DNA of 64,000 nucleotides from an uncultured Bacilli bacterium. Its GTDB lineage: Bacteria; Bacillota_I; Bacilli_A; RF39; UBA660. Each line of letters begins with the position of its first letter. Positions within the stretch are counted from its first letter, which is position 1. A program made the position numbers and the translations under genes. Positions 52,270-61,545 of the stretch are shown piece after piece. The notes under the pieces are model-generated. The model was not told where the DNA came from. It made no database searches and saw nothing but the letters and a program-made list of their open reading frames with translations. The DNA is taken from positions 19,628 through 83,627 of the forward strand of contig CAKOND010000005.1 in assembly GCA_934096945.1 (NCBI GenBank), in the 5' to 3' direction.

Positions 52270-53428
52270 GATTATCACCTGCAACTAGTCCAGTTATAAA
52301 ACTTATAGTTAAGTTATAGCCTCCACAATCGCCATCTAAATCAAGTACTTCTCCAGCAAAATAAAGATTTTTAACAAGTTTAGACTCCATTGTTTCTAAA
52401 TTTATTTCTTCTAAAGATACACCACCACTAGTTACCTGCGCATCTAAATAACCTTTAGTATCTATAATTTTAACTTTAAAATTAGTTAAAGTCTCGATAA
52501 ATTTATTCTTTTCATCTATTTTTAATTCACACCATTTTTTATCTTTAATTTTTAAATATTTAAGAAACAAATTAGTTAATTTATAATCTAAAAATCCATC
52601 ACATATATTGGTTAAATATTTATCTTTATTTTCTTCCATGTATTTGCTTAAATCATCTGTCCATGGGCAAAAGTTAAGTTTTACTTCACATGTTTTTTCT
52701 TCGTTTAAAGCAAGTCTTATATCACGACTTAAATTAAAAATACAAATACCACTTAAACCAAAACTAGTAAGTTGTAGTTCACCATGTTCTTCTTTTACTT
52801 TTGCTTTATCAATATAACTTGAAACATTTACCTCGCATCTTGTGCCAGTCCACTCTTTTTCTAAACCGGTATTTGTTTCTAGTGCCATTAAAGATGGATT
52901 TAAATTAGTTACTTTATGGCCAAAAGCTTTAGCTAATGAAAAGCCTTCACCAGTACTTCCAGTCTTCGGATAACTAAGACCACCGGTTGTAATAATTACT
53001 TTATCAAAAACTTCACCATTAATAATAAATTTATCATCTTTTCTTTTTATATTCTCTATATAAGTATTAAATCTCAAATCTACATCTAAAGAATTCTTTA
53101 GACATGATAAAACACTAGATGATTTTTCACTATATGGATAAAGATAGCCATTTTTATCTTTTAAAACTAAACCTATTTCTTTGAAAAAGTTATTTACTTT
53201 ATCTAAATTTTTATCATTTATTATCTTTTTTATAAGTTCTTTATTACTTGAATGATACTTACTTAAATCATTATTAGTATTACCAATATTACATCTTCCA
53301 CTTCCAGTTAAAAGGAGCTTTTTACCAGCATCACTATTTTTCTCAAATACCACAACATCATGCATCTTTGACATGATTTTAGCTGCTGCTAAACCTGCTG
53401 GGCCTGCCCCAATAATTGCCACTTTCAT
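52262..53428 (-). CDS. HI0933-family flavoprotein
   Basis: 388 residues with AIIGAGPAGLAAAKIM, KKLLLTGSGRCNIGN, TTGGLSYPKTGSTGEG and a C-terminal FAGEVLDLDGDCGGYNL, the hallmarks of the YhiN/HI0933 flavoprotein family. The substrate is unknown for most members. It is coupled to addA (4-nt overlap) and to the second flavoprotein. Confidence 0.9.
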   Translation of the reverse strand: MKVAIIGAGPAGLAAAKIMSKMHDVVVFEKNSDAGKKLLLTGSGRCNIGNTNNDLSKYHSSNKELIKKIINDKNLDKVNNFFKEIGLVLKDKNGYLYPYSEKSSSVLSCLKNSLDVDLRFNTYIENIKRKDDKFIINGEVFDKVIITTGGLSYPKTGSTGEGFSLAKAFGHKVTNLNPSLMALETNTGLEKEWTGTRCEVNVSSYIDKAKVKEEHGELQLTSFGLSGICIFNLSRDIRLALNEEKTCEVKLNFCPWTDDLSKYMEENKDKYLTNICDGFLDYKLTNLFLKYLKIKDKKWCELKIDEKNKFIETLTNFKVKIIDTKGYLDAQVTSGGVSLEEINLETMESKLVKNLYFAGEVLDLDGDCGGYNLTISFITGLVAGDNHD

Positions 53429-56400
53429 GCCATCACCTCTATTTCTTTTACTTTGTTATCTAGTATTGAATATAAATATAAGTAAACTTCTTTATCACTT
53501 ATACTTTTTACATAATCATAATATATACTTAATTGTTTAATATAGTTTTCATCATCTATATTTTTAAGTTTGTAATCTATAATAAATATTTTGTCACTAT
53601 ACTCTAACATTAAATCTATAATACCATGATATTTAATATCATCTTTTTCAAACATAAACTCTAGTTCTTGATAAACTTCTGCATTTTTAAAATCAAAATT
53701 TTCTAATAATTTAGTTATATACTTATTATCAGTTTTGACAGTTTTAAAATCAGTTAATTCAAATATTTCATGCATTTGAGTACCAAATTCTAAAGTCTTA
53801 GCTTCTTCTTTAGTTAAAATGTTCTTTATTGTTTTAGATGCATGTTTCTTTTCTATTTCTTCATACAAAACTTCATCATCATATATGACCATTTCTTCTT
53901 TTGAGCTTTCTAAATTTCTGCTTATTGCTTTACTAAATTCATATTCTTTAGATAGACCAATATTATTTAAATTAATACTTGTTACATATTTTGCTATATT
54001 ACCATATATACTTTCTAAAAAATTATAAAATGACCTAAAATTTAAACCTTCCAGAAAATCCACTTCCTCGCAATGTCTAGTTTTATCTTTTACTTCAGGC
54101 ATCACCATGATAATCTTTTCTTTAGCTCTGGTTAAAGCTACATAAAATAGTCTTATTTTTTCTGCTACTTCATTTAAATAATATTCATTTTTAACAAGTT
54201 GTTTAATAAACACTTCACCAATACCATCTTTATAATATGGCGATATAATTCCATACTTATTATCAAACATAAATTTATTTTTTAAATCACTTAAATTAAA
54301 TGTTTTGGGAAAACCTGTAAAATAACATATTGGAAATTCAAGTCCTTTTGATTTATGAATATTCATCATTTTAACAGATACACTACTTGATTTAGCTTCT
54401 TTATATTTTATTTCACTACCAGAAGCTGCTAAGTCTTCGAGATACTTACTAAAGTCTTCACTTGTAAAACCTAAGCTTTCCACATTTTCAGCTAACCCTA
54501 GCAAATAATTCATTCTCTTTATACCAGCATCAACATTACCCACTAAAATAAATTTTTCATAAAAATTAAAATCTTCAATAATTTTCTTTAAAAGCATACT
54601 AGGTGTTAGTTCATCTATAATCTCACTTATTTCTTTACAGATTTTAAATACTTCACTTCTAAATATGCCATGATTTTCTAAATCATTAAATATTTCAGCA
54701 TCATTTAAGCCACCAATATAGCTTCTAGCAACACTAGTAAAATAATATCTAAACTTTTTATCATAAACTTCATTTTTAATAGAAAAACATAAATTAATAA
54801 TATTTTTAATAATATAAATATCATTTTCTTCCATTAGATTACTATCTTTATATATTTCCATTGGTATATTAAAGTACTCAAATACTTTCTTAAATAAATT
54901 CATTTTACTACCACGATCAAGTATAATACAAAAATCATTATAAGTAGCTTTTCGATTTTTTTCTAAGTCAAAATCATATACTTCATAATCCTCAGTAATT
55001 TTCTTCTTAATATCATTTGCTATTATAAAAGCTTCAATTTCATCATTTGAATACTTCTTATCATCATTATTATATGTATAAATATCCATATAATTATTGT
55101 TATTATTAGCCCCAAGAGTAACATAAGCCTTGTTACCAAATATCATAGCATGACTTTCTTTATAATTTATACCCCCGAGTTCTTTAGTCATAAGGCGAGC
55201 AAATATTTCATTAATATTAAATAAAACTTCTTCTCTTGACCTAAAATTTTTAAGTAAATCTATTTTTATACCACCATCATGATTACTATATTTATCATAT
55301 TTATTTTTAAAAATTAAAGGATTAGCATTTCTAAATCTATATATAGATTGTTTTATATCTCCGACCATATAAACATTATTATTTTCTATATATTTAATAA
55401 AGTTTTCTTGTAAATCACTTGTATCTTGATATTCATCAATCATTATTTCATTAAATTTATTTTTAAGCTCTTCTCTGATACTTTCGTTTTCTTCAACTAT
55501 TTTAATAGCCATTTTAGCTATATCTGTAAATTCATAAGCATCAAATTCTTTCTTAAAAGCATTTATTTTATCATCAAGTTTATGAATAATTTCTATAATT
55601 ATTTCAGCATAATCTCTAGTACTTAAATATGCACTTTTTAATTCTTCTTCACTATAAAATATTAAGTCACTTAATGTTTTAAATGTATCTTGAATATTTT
55701 CTTTTAAAGCCTTACCTTCTTCATCTAATTTAGTAAACTTTTCTAAAGTACAATCTTTATACTTATATAAATCATTAAAGTTATGCGGAGAAAAAAGATT
55801 AGAAACACTATCATATAATTTTTGATAAGATGTACTATCCATAAACTCACCTATTTCAAGTACCATATTTTCTAAAGATTCAGCTAAAGATTTAACATAT
55901 TTAAAGTATTCATCAAAACATTTATTTACATATTCATCACTATAAAAGTTATTTACATAATTACCTAAATAATTCTCTTTATCATATTTTAAATCAAGTA
56001 ATCTATTAATACTTAAAACTGAATCCTTTATTAATGCATCATCTCTGTTAGTAAAATCTTCAATTAATTTTAAAAATCTATCGTCTTTTTCTTCATAAAA
56101 TTCTTCGAATATTTCTTCTAAAAATTCTTTTCTTTTTAAATTAATAATTGATGCATCAATTATACTAATATCTTTGCTCATATTAAGAACATAATGATAC
56201 TTTTTAACTAAATTTAAAGCAAATGCATCAAATGTGGTAATATATGCTTGATCTAAATATTCAAGTTGGTCTTTTAAACCTGCTTTTTTTATTTTTTTTC
56301 TAATTCTATCAGCCATTTCTCCGGCAGCTTCATTAGTAAATGTTAGCATTAAAATATTTCTAATATCTATGCCATCTTTAAGTTTTCTTATCACTCTTTC

Positions 56401-56508
56401 TGATAATACTGCAGTTTTACCAGAACCAGCACCCGCAGATACTATAATATTTTTACCTTCTAAGTTAACTGCCTCATTTTGTTCAAAAGTTAAATTCATC
56501 TTTTCCAC
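53425..56508 (-). CDS. addA: ATP-dependent helicase/nuclease subunit A (AddA/RexA)
   Basis: Helicase-nuclease subunit of the AddAB double-strand-break resection complex. 1027 residues: Walker A SAGAGSGKTAVLS, IMIDEYQDTSDLQ, GDIKQSIYRFRNA, HKSKGLEFPI, FYVALTRAKEK, and the C-terminal RecB-type nuclease with GTQMHEIFE and HGIIDLMLE..IIDYKLKN. Slightly shorter than typical AddA (about 1200). Confidence 0.95.
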   Translation of the reverse strand: MEKMNLTFEQNEAVNLEGKNIIVSAGAGSGKTAVLSERVIRKLKDGIDIRNILMLTFTNEAAGEMADRIRKKIKKAGLKDQLEYLDQAYITTFDAFALNLVKKYHYVLNMSKDISIIDASIINLKRKEFLEEIFEEFYEEKDDRFLKLIEDFTNRDDALIKDSVLSINRLLDLKYDKENYLGNYVNNFYSDEYVNKCFDEYFKYVKSLAESLENMVLEIGEFMDSTSYQKLYDSVSNLFSPHNFNDLYKYKDCTLEKFTKLDEEGKALKENIQDTFKTLSDLIFYSEEELKSAYLSTRDYAEIIIEIIHKLDDKINAFKKEFDAYEFTDIAKMAIKIVEENESIREELKNKFNEIMIDEYQDTSDLQENFIKYIENNNVYMVGDIKQSIYRFRNANPLIFKNKYDKYSNHDGGIKIDLLKNFRSREEVLFNINEIFARLMTKELGGINYKESHAMIFGNKAYVTLGANNNNNYMDIYTYNNDDKKYSNDEIEAFIIANDIKKKITEDYEVYDFDLEKNRKATYNDFCIILDRGSKMNLFKKVFEYFNIPMEIYKDSNLMEENDIYIIKNIINLCFSIKNEVYDKKFRYYFTSVARSYIGGLNDAEIFNDLENHGIFRSEVFKICKEISEIIDELTPSMLLKKIIEDFNFYEKFILVGNVDAGIKRMNYLLGLAENVESLGFTSEDFSKYLEDLAASGSEIKYKEAKSSSVSVKMMNIHKSKGLEFPICYFTGFPKTFNLSDLKNKFMFDNKYGIISPYYKDGIGEVFIKQLVKNEYYLNEVAEKIRLFYVALTRAKEKIIMVMPEVKDKTRHCEEVDFLEGLNFRSFYNFLESIYGNIAKYVTSINLNNIGLSKEYEFSKAISRNLESSKEEMVIYDDEVLYEEIEKKHASKTIKNILTKEEAKTLEFGTQMHEIFELTDFKTVKTDNKYITKLLENFDFKNAEVYQELEFMFEKDDIKYHGIIDLMLEYSDKIFIIDYKLKNIDDENYIKQLSIYYDYVKSISDKEVYLYLYSILDNKVKEIEVMA

Positions 56509-56576
56509 CTCTTTTAATATCGCACATTAAATTTTGTTCATTCATACGGATATTTTATAATTTATCCGTATCATCG

Positions 56577-58886
56577 TCAATTGGTTTTGCTATCTTCAAG
56601 TATTACTTCATCATCTTTTGTTTTAAAACATATATCTTTAAATTTACAATAAGTACATGCTATATTTTTACCACCAAGTACCTTGGGATTAATATTAAAA
56701 TTACCTTCCACAATATTCTTTATAACATCATCTATAATCTCATTTACTTTAATTATTAAATTATCCATCTCTTCATTAGATAACACTTTACTAGTACTAT
56801 AAAAAGAACCATCTTTCTTAAATCTTAAACCTTTTATCATTTTACTATCTTTATAGTTACTATCAAGAAGACTCATTATAGTTTCATTACTATTGGTATA
56901 GCCAGATAGTCTTAAGTTTTCTTTCTTTAAAGTTTCTAAAGACTTAACTTTATCTCTATTTAAAACATTATTAAGTACTCTTTCTATATAAAAACCTGCA
57001 ATAATAGAGTCTTTAAATCTATCACTTGTTTTAAGTAAATATAAATATATTGGAAGTTGCATATTAAGACCATATTCTAAAGTATCAAGTTTTATATTCT
57101 TATCCCCAGTTTTATAATCTACTACTGCTATTACTTCTTTATCATTATATTTAGTGGTCATAACTTTATCTATAAAACCTTTAAAGTTCACCTTTACTCC
57201 ATTATACTTTTTTTCCACATTAAGTTCTGTTTCAAATAAATAATCATTTAAACTACTTGTCTTTCTTTGTTCTTTTAAATATTTAAGTAAAAAGTCTATT
57301 TCTTTAGCAAGAATATGAATATAAAATAGTTCTCTTTCTTTAAATTCAAAATCTAATTCTTTAATAAATAAACTTATCTCTTTTTCAATATCTATTTCTT
57401 TATTTATACCAATCTCTAATATATGATGCACAATCTGTCCAATTATAGTTTTAAATGTTTCTTCAAAAACATCAAGATTTAATACTTTAGATAAATAATA
57501 TCTAAAACTACATTCATTAAAATTTTCAAGACTTGTATATGAAAGTGTTACTCCTTCTTCAAGTCTTTCTTTAAGTAAAGTATTATCTACACTAGTAAAT
57601 TTATTATTATATTCTCTATATGGAATATTTAGATTATTTTGATATATTTTTAAATACTTACTTTCATCATTATATTTATATAAATTATCTAAATCCATAG
57701 CATACTCAAGTTCACTATATTTTTTGCTGAAAGACACTTTTTTATCTATATCTATTTTCTTTACCTCAAGTCCTAAATCTTCAATTAAGCTTGATGGATA
57801 TAAAGCTCCATTATCGCCATGCATAGAATAACTTATACTTAAACTTGGAATATTATATATTAAATTTATAACATTATCTTTATTTATCTTATTTATTTCT
57901 AAAGATGTATCAAGTCCTAATTTATTCTTTATATTATCACTTAAAAAGTCATCATCTTTTTCTACTTTAGGATAACTACCTATATTAAAGCCAAGTAAAA
58001 ACACATAGTCACTTTCACTATAAACCTCTTCAAGAGAATGTAACTCTATAGCATTTTTATATATAGTATTACTAACTTTAGCTTGTTTTAAATCCCTTTT
58101 AATAAACTCTTTTCTTATATTTTTATTCTTTACTTGTACAGACTTATTTATAATAGTAATAAGTTCATTTACATTACTATACTTACCACTTAAATATTCT
58201 ATTACTTCATCTATTTCTTTATTATCATAAAATTTCAAAAATTCTTTAGAAATACTTAAACTTAAAAAAGATGTACTACTTTCTATATTAATTGGTACTT
58301 TAAATAATTTAAAATAGTATTCTAAATGTTTATAATATTCTTTACTTGCAATTAGTTTGATATTATTAATATTTATCCCTTTTTTAAGTAATTTCTTTAT
58401 TTCAATAATTACATGCTCTACTTCTTCACATATATCTTTTGCTTCATATACACATGGCTTATAACTATTTTTTTCTAATTTTTCTAATTTATAGTTAATA
58501 CCATCTAAAATTAATTTTTCTTCTTTAGTTAATACATCTTTACCATAGATGGTAACTTTTTGATTAAGCATATATTTTCTAAATTTATCATCATATATAA
58601 GTAAATTTTGTTCATCTAATTCTTTTCTTAATTCATTTAAAAACTTTACTTTTTCATCATCAATATCTTTTAAAAAGTATAAATTATCTAAATAAATCTT
58701 AGCTATATTAATATTTACATTATATTTATTTATAATATATTCTAAAGCTCTATCATCATAATCAAAGAATAACTTTTTTTTAAGTTCTTTAAACCCTAAA
58801 AATTTATTATTATTAAATTTCTTTTCCATATTTATTTTCTTCAATAATTCTATTTTATTAAATTCATTAGTTATTACTACATTCAT
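56577..58886 (-). CDS. addB: AddB/RexB-like nuclease subunit (shortened)
   Basis: 769 residues from the ATG at 58886 (MNVVITNEF); GAGGTATATT is its ribosome-binding site. The C-terminal PD-(D/E)XK nuclease domain shows GFIDKVMTT and VVDYKTGD. The iron-sulphur cluster cysteines are in ECSFRYY and CTYCKFKDIC. The N-terminal helicase-like half is reduced and lacks a clear Walker A, and the whole is about 380 residues shorter than Bacillus AddB. It lies 68 nt upstream of addA. Its promoter/RBS region is duplicated at 61350-61396. Confidence 0.88.
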   Translation of the reverse strand: MNVVITNEFNKIELLKKINMEKKFNNNKFLGFKELKKKLFFDYDDRALEYIINKYNVNINIAKIYLDNLYFLKDIDDEKVKFLNELRKELDEQNLLIYDDKFRKYMLNQKVTIYGKDVLTKEEKLILDGINYKLEKLEKNSYKPCVYEAKDICEEVEHVIIEIKKLLKKGININNIKLIASKEYYKHLEYYFKLFKVPINIESSTSFLSLSISKEFLKFYDNKEIDEVIEYLSGKYSNVNELITIINKSVQVKNKNIRKEFIKRDLKQAKVSNTIYKNAIELHSLEEVYSESDYVFLLGFNIGSYPKVEKDDDFLSDNIKNKLGLDTSLEINKINKDNVINLIYNIPSLSISYSMHGDNGALYPSSLIEDLGLEVKKIDIDKKVSFSKKYSELEYAMDLDNLYKYNDESKYLKIYQNNLNIPYREYNNKFTSVDNTLLKERLEEGVTLSYTSLENFNECSFRYYLSKVLNLDVFEETFKTIIGQIVHHILEIGINKEIDIEKEISLFIKELDFEFKERELFYIHILAKEIDFLLKYLKEQRKTSSLNDYLFETELNVEKKYNGVKVNFKGFIDKVMTTKYNDKEVIAVVDYKTGDKNIKLDTLEYGLNMQLPIYLYLLKTSDRFKDSIIAGFYIERVLNNVLNRDKVKSLETLKKENLRLSGYTNSNETIMSLLDSNYKDSKMIKGLRFKKDGSFYSTSKVLSNEEMDNLIIKVNEIIDDVIKNIVEGNFNINPKVLGGKNIACTYCKFKDICFKTKDDEVILEDSKTN

Positions 58887-58926
58887 AATATACCTCATTA
58901 ATTAATACATTAATATTATATCATTA
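58880..58926. repeat. 47-bp direct repeat, copy A (addB start region)
   Basis: 45 of 47 positions match 61350-61396 and the first 31 bp (58880-58910) are identical. It contains the addB ribosome-binding site and start region. Together with copy B it brackets a 2.4-kb block holding DGR target 2 and an ATPase remnant. Confidence 0.9.
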
Positions 58927-59014
58927 AGCTACTTAAAAAGATAATGTTTTTTGCATTATCTTTGAAATTTTGAAACTCTACGTAATTATAATGGGGTTAC
59001 TTATAAGTATGTTG

Positions 59015-59156
59015 ATAACTCGGCGCCGCTGCCTCACCTCGCACAAACCGCGAGACTCGGCAGTTGGGTCTTCCACCACGCCAATCTCTTCACTTCGCAT
59101 TATTTTGCACCCGGCCTGACCTAGCACGCGGACGCGCTAGACAGGCATGTCCGATC
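59015..59156. other. GC-rich structured element downstream of DGR target 2
   Basis: Strikingly GC-rich compared with all flanks. On the minus strand it starts right after the target stop. It contains a strong hairpin GCCTGtCTAGC / GCTAGgtCAGGC (59101-59150) and a second CTCGC/GCGAG hairpin inside a GCCG..CGGC frame (about 59020-59070). It is not coding in any convincing way; one 40-codon frame exists (58978-59100). Function unknown; it may belong to the retroelement or be a structured RNA. Confidence 0.6.
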
Positions 59157-60560
59157 CTAGTTTACCACAATCGGATCAGCGGCTGTGCCGCTTCCCGATG
59201 CATAGTTCACGGAAGATGAAAGATTGAAGGACGGCCGCACCGCAGTGCTGCTGTACACAAAGTTGTTGTACACGTAACCACCGAAGTACACAAAGAACGC
59301 ACTGATCGAAATGTCCGCACTACGGGAAATAGTCCATTCTGTAGCACCTATATACATCCAATTTGCACTTTTGATGTCTGTTCCATCATAATCATAAAAA
59401 TTTGTTATCCATGCACTTGGGGCTGCTGCAAATCCATAATCACTTGCATACATTAAGCCTATTTTTTTATTTACACTTGGTGATGAATTAATTTCATTTT
59501 GATATACTGCTTTGGCTGGTTGGCTAATGCTAATATTATTAAATCCTCCAACCTTCCATGTTGTTTCTGCTATATTACCTTTTGTTGTTTCATCAAATGC
59601 ATTTAAAAAATCATTATTTAAATATGTATTTAGACTTGATGTTGACCATGTATTATTACCATTACCATCCCAGGCTTTTCCTCCTACAGATGTTGATTTG
59701 ATTAATTTTACTTGGTTTCCAAATACTCCTATTATTCTGTACAAATTATCTGTTGGACATGGTGTTGTACTTCCAAAACATACAAAGTTATTTACACTTT
59801 CACTTGCTCCGGCATATCTATAACTATTGTCACCTGCTCCATTTGTTAGTGTACTAGTATGATGATAAATATTATTTGCCCCTTGAGTTCCTGTAAATTT
59901 ACTTATAACATAACCTGCTAATAATTGTTTTTTTTGTATCATCACTTTTGCACTCATGCTCTTACCAGCATTAGCACTTTGACTTGCATCATAGTTTACA
60001 AATGTTACTTTAATATTCCATTTTTCTTCTTTACTTGGGTTTGCAGTTATTTCTCTATTATTAAAGAGTGTTATAAGTCCTGATTTATTTGTTATATCAT
60101 AACCTGATACTTGAGTTCCATTTGCTCCAGTTACGATAACATGATTAAGTGTACTTATATTGGTTACTTCATTACCACTACTATCTGTTACTGTCATTAT
60201 TATTTCTGGTGTATTTTCATTTATTGAATATGTAAATGTATTACTTTCTATATTCAAATACAAGTAATAATGTTCTGTTGCTGTATTTGTTTTATTATTT
60301 GCTGTGAGCATTGCACTTGCATATGTACTTCCTGTTTGATTTCCTTTTCCACTTGCAAAATTATCTTGATTTATACTAAATGATATTGCACTACCACTTG
60401 AGAATGTAAATGTATCCACAGTATTTGCATTAACTTTGATGTCCGCTACTGCTGGATCCCCTACTTGAGCTTGAAAATATGCATATGTTGCAGTTACTAC
60501 TGTGAGCGCTAATGCTACTATTGCTACTATACTTATTATTTTTGCCTTTTTATTTTCCAT
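59157..60560 (-). CDS. SipW-type secreted surface protein with DGR-like variable C-terminus (target 2)
   Basis: 467 residues, paralogous to 31291-33078. N-terminal hydrophobic segment ending TATYAYFQAQVG, a conserved N-terminal domain (NNKTNTATEHYYLYLNI, LITLFNNREITA, AGKSMSAKVMIQK), the NLYRIIGVFGNQVKLIK middle, and a C-terminal module with EWTISR, then the variable run, then VRPSFNLSSS. Residues about 408-449 correspond to the variable repeat 59212-59339. AAAGGA precedes the ATG. The C-terminal 60 codons are GC-rich and foreign-looking. Probable role: displayed, diversified binding protein. Confidence 0.85.
   Translation of the reverse strand: MENKKAKIISIVAIVALALTVVTATYAYFQAQVGDPAVADIKVNANTVDTFTFSSGSAISFSINQDNFASGKGNQTGSTYASAMLTANNKTNTATEHYYLYLNIESNTFTYSINENTPEIIMTVTDSSGNEVTNISTLNHVIVTGANGTQVSGYDITNKSGLITLFNNREITANPSKEEKWNIKVTFVNYDASQSANAGKSMSAKVMIQKKQLLAGYVISKFTGTQGANNIYHHTSTLTNGAGDNSYRYAGASESVNNFVCFGSTTPCPTDNLYRIIGVFGNQVKLIKSTSVGGKAWDGNGNNTWSTSSLNTYLNNDFLNAFDETTKGNIAETTWKVGGFNNISISQPAKAVYQNEINSSPSVNKKIGLMYASDYGFAAAPSAWITNFYDYDGTDIKSANWMYIGATEWTISRSADISISAFFVYFGGYVYNNFVYSSTAVRPSFNLSSSVNYASGSGTAADPIVVN
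59178..59192. other. Hairpin/cruciform candidate just after VR2
   Basis: AGCGGC-TGT-GCCGCT, 6-bp perfect stem, 20 bp downstream of the end of VR2 and inside the coding region. DGR targets are known to need such a hairpin near the IMH site. VR1 has no equally clear counterpart. Confidence 0.55.
59212..59339 (-). repeat. DGR-type variable repeat VR2
   Basis: 128 bp aligned without gaps to VR1 (31346-31473). The hypervariable block is 59244-59321 (26 codons), flanked by an identical 18-bp 5' tract and a conserved CCGTCCTTCA-containing 3' tract. 25 of 26 differences in codons 1-27 fall on codon positions 1 or 2. Confidence 0.85.
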
Positions 60561-60778
60561 AATTTACTTATCCATCCTTTAACAATATCACACTGGATAT
60601 TCTCTTTACTATATACTATATTTTAAACAACAAAAAAATAAAAAAAAACATCATATTAACGCAAAATTAAAATTTGGCCTAAATATCTTTTCTATAATAT
60701 TATCATATAAACAATATACTTATAAATTTTCAATTAAAAATACCAACACCTGCAAATAAACTTTAAAAGTATTTTCAT

Positions 60779-61352
60779 CTACAAATCCAAGTAATGTTTT
60801 TTCTGATAATTTAACAAAGAAAATTCTTTTGATTTTGCATTAGGTTCAATCACAGAATATTGAAATTTTTTTGATGCATTTTGAAGTTGCAAAGATAATG
60901 AATTATATATTTTTCTAATTTTTAAAGTTTCTAAAGAATTGTTAACATGATTGTTCATACCATTTAAAAAAAGTTAAGTCATGCAATAATTCAGAAACAC
61001 TATCAGGCATACCACCAGAAAGTAAATATTCTTTATAATATGATAAAGCTTTATCATGTATAAGCCCCATAGCTTTATTTTTATCAAAACATTCTTTAAT
61101 TCTATCAAGTAATGCATCTTGATTAAAAGTCATTAAGAATTCTTCAAAATCTATGGGATACATATCAATTCTAGAAACTTTACCTACTGGAAAAGGTCTA
61201 TTTAATCTTGATAATTTAACCCCGAGTAAAGAACCAGCACATATAATTCTTACATTACTATGTTTTTCATTGAAAAATTTCAGTTCTGAAATTAATTCTT
61301 CATATTTAAAATTATTTTTTATAATATTTAAATTCATTTTTACAAAATTCAT
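60779..61352 (-). pseudogene. Remnant of an AAA/DUF4143-type ATPase
   Basis: The open part (60942-61352, 136 codons) matches the middle of the ATP-binding DUF4143 family: RIICAGSLLGVKLSR, PVGKVSRIDMYPIDFEEF and YLLSGGMPDSV. The Walker A/B N-terminus is missing. After a frame shift near 60942 another piece continues (KIRKIYNSLSLQLQNASKKF, QYSVIEPNAKSKEF), corresponding to the family's C-terminal part, ending at 60779. The start region is fused to a copy of the addB leader. Not functional as an ATPase. Confidence 0.75.
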
Positions 61353-61396
61353 TCATAATATACCTCATTAATTAATACATAAATATTATGTCATTA
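61350..61396. repeat. 47-bp direct repeat, copy B (in front of the ATPase remnant)
   Basis: See 58880-58926. The copy ends at the ATGAATG shared with the addB start, so the ATPase fragment has acquired addB's translation signals. The rest of the 61397-61513 spacer is plain AT-rich sequence. Confidence 0.9.
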
Positions 61397-61513
61397 TCTT
61401 TAAAATTTTATTTCTTTGCTTCTACGATTACCTGAAAGCATACCATTTGCAAAATAATTATTATATTTTTCTGTAAATAAATTTTAAGTGGTGTTGAAGA
61501 TCTTAAATTTTAG

Positions 61514-61543
61514 CAAAAAAAGATAGAAAACTTAATTCCTATC
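61514..61543 (-). terminator. Terminator of engB-der
   Basis: Minus-strand stem GATAG/CTATC (extendable by AA/TT) followed by seven T. Confidence 0.65.
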
Positions 61544-61545
61544 AT

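Noticed and set aside
58978..59100. 40-codon minus-strand frame (MRSEEIGVVEDP...) in the GC-rich element
   Set aside because: No ribosome-binding site, overlaps strong hairpins, no recognisable family; treated as part of the structured element.
61397..61513. Possible gene in the spacer between the repeat copy B and der
   Set aside because: AT-rich with scattered stops in all frames; nothing recognisable.
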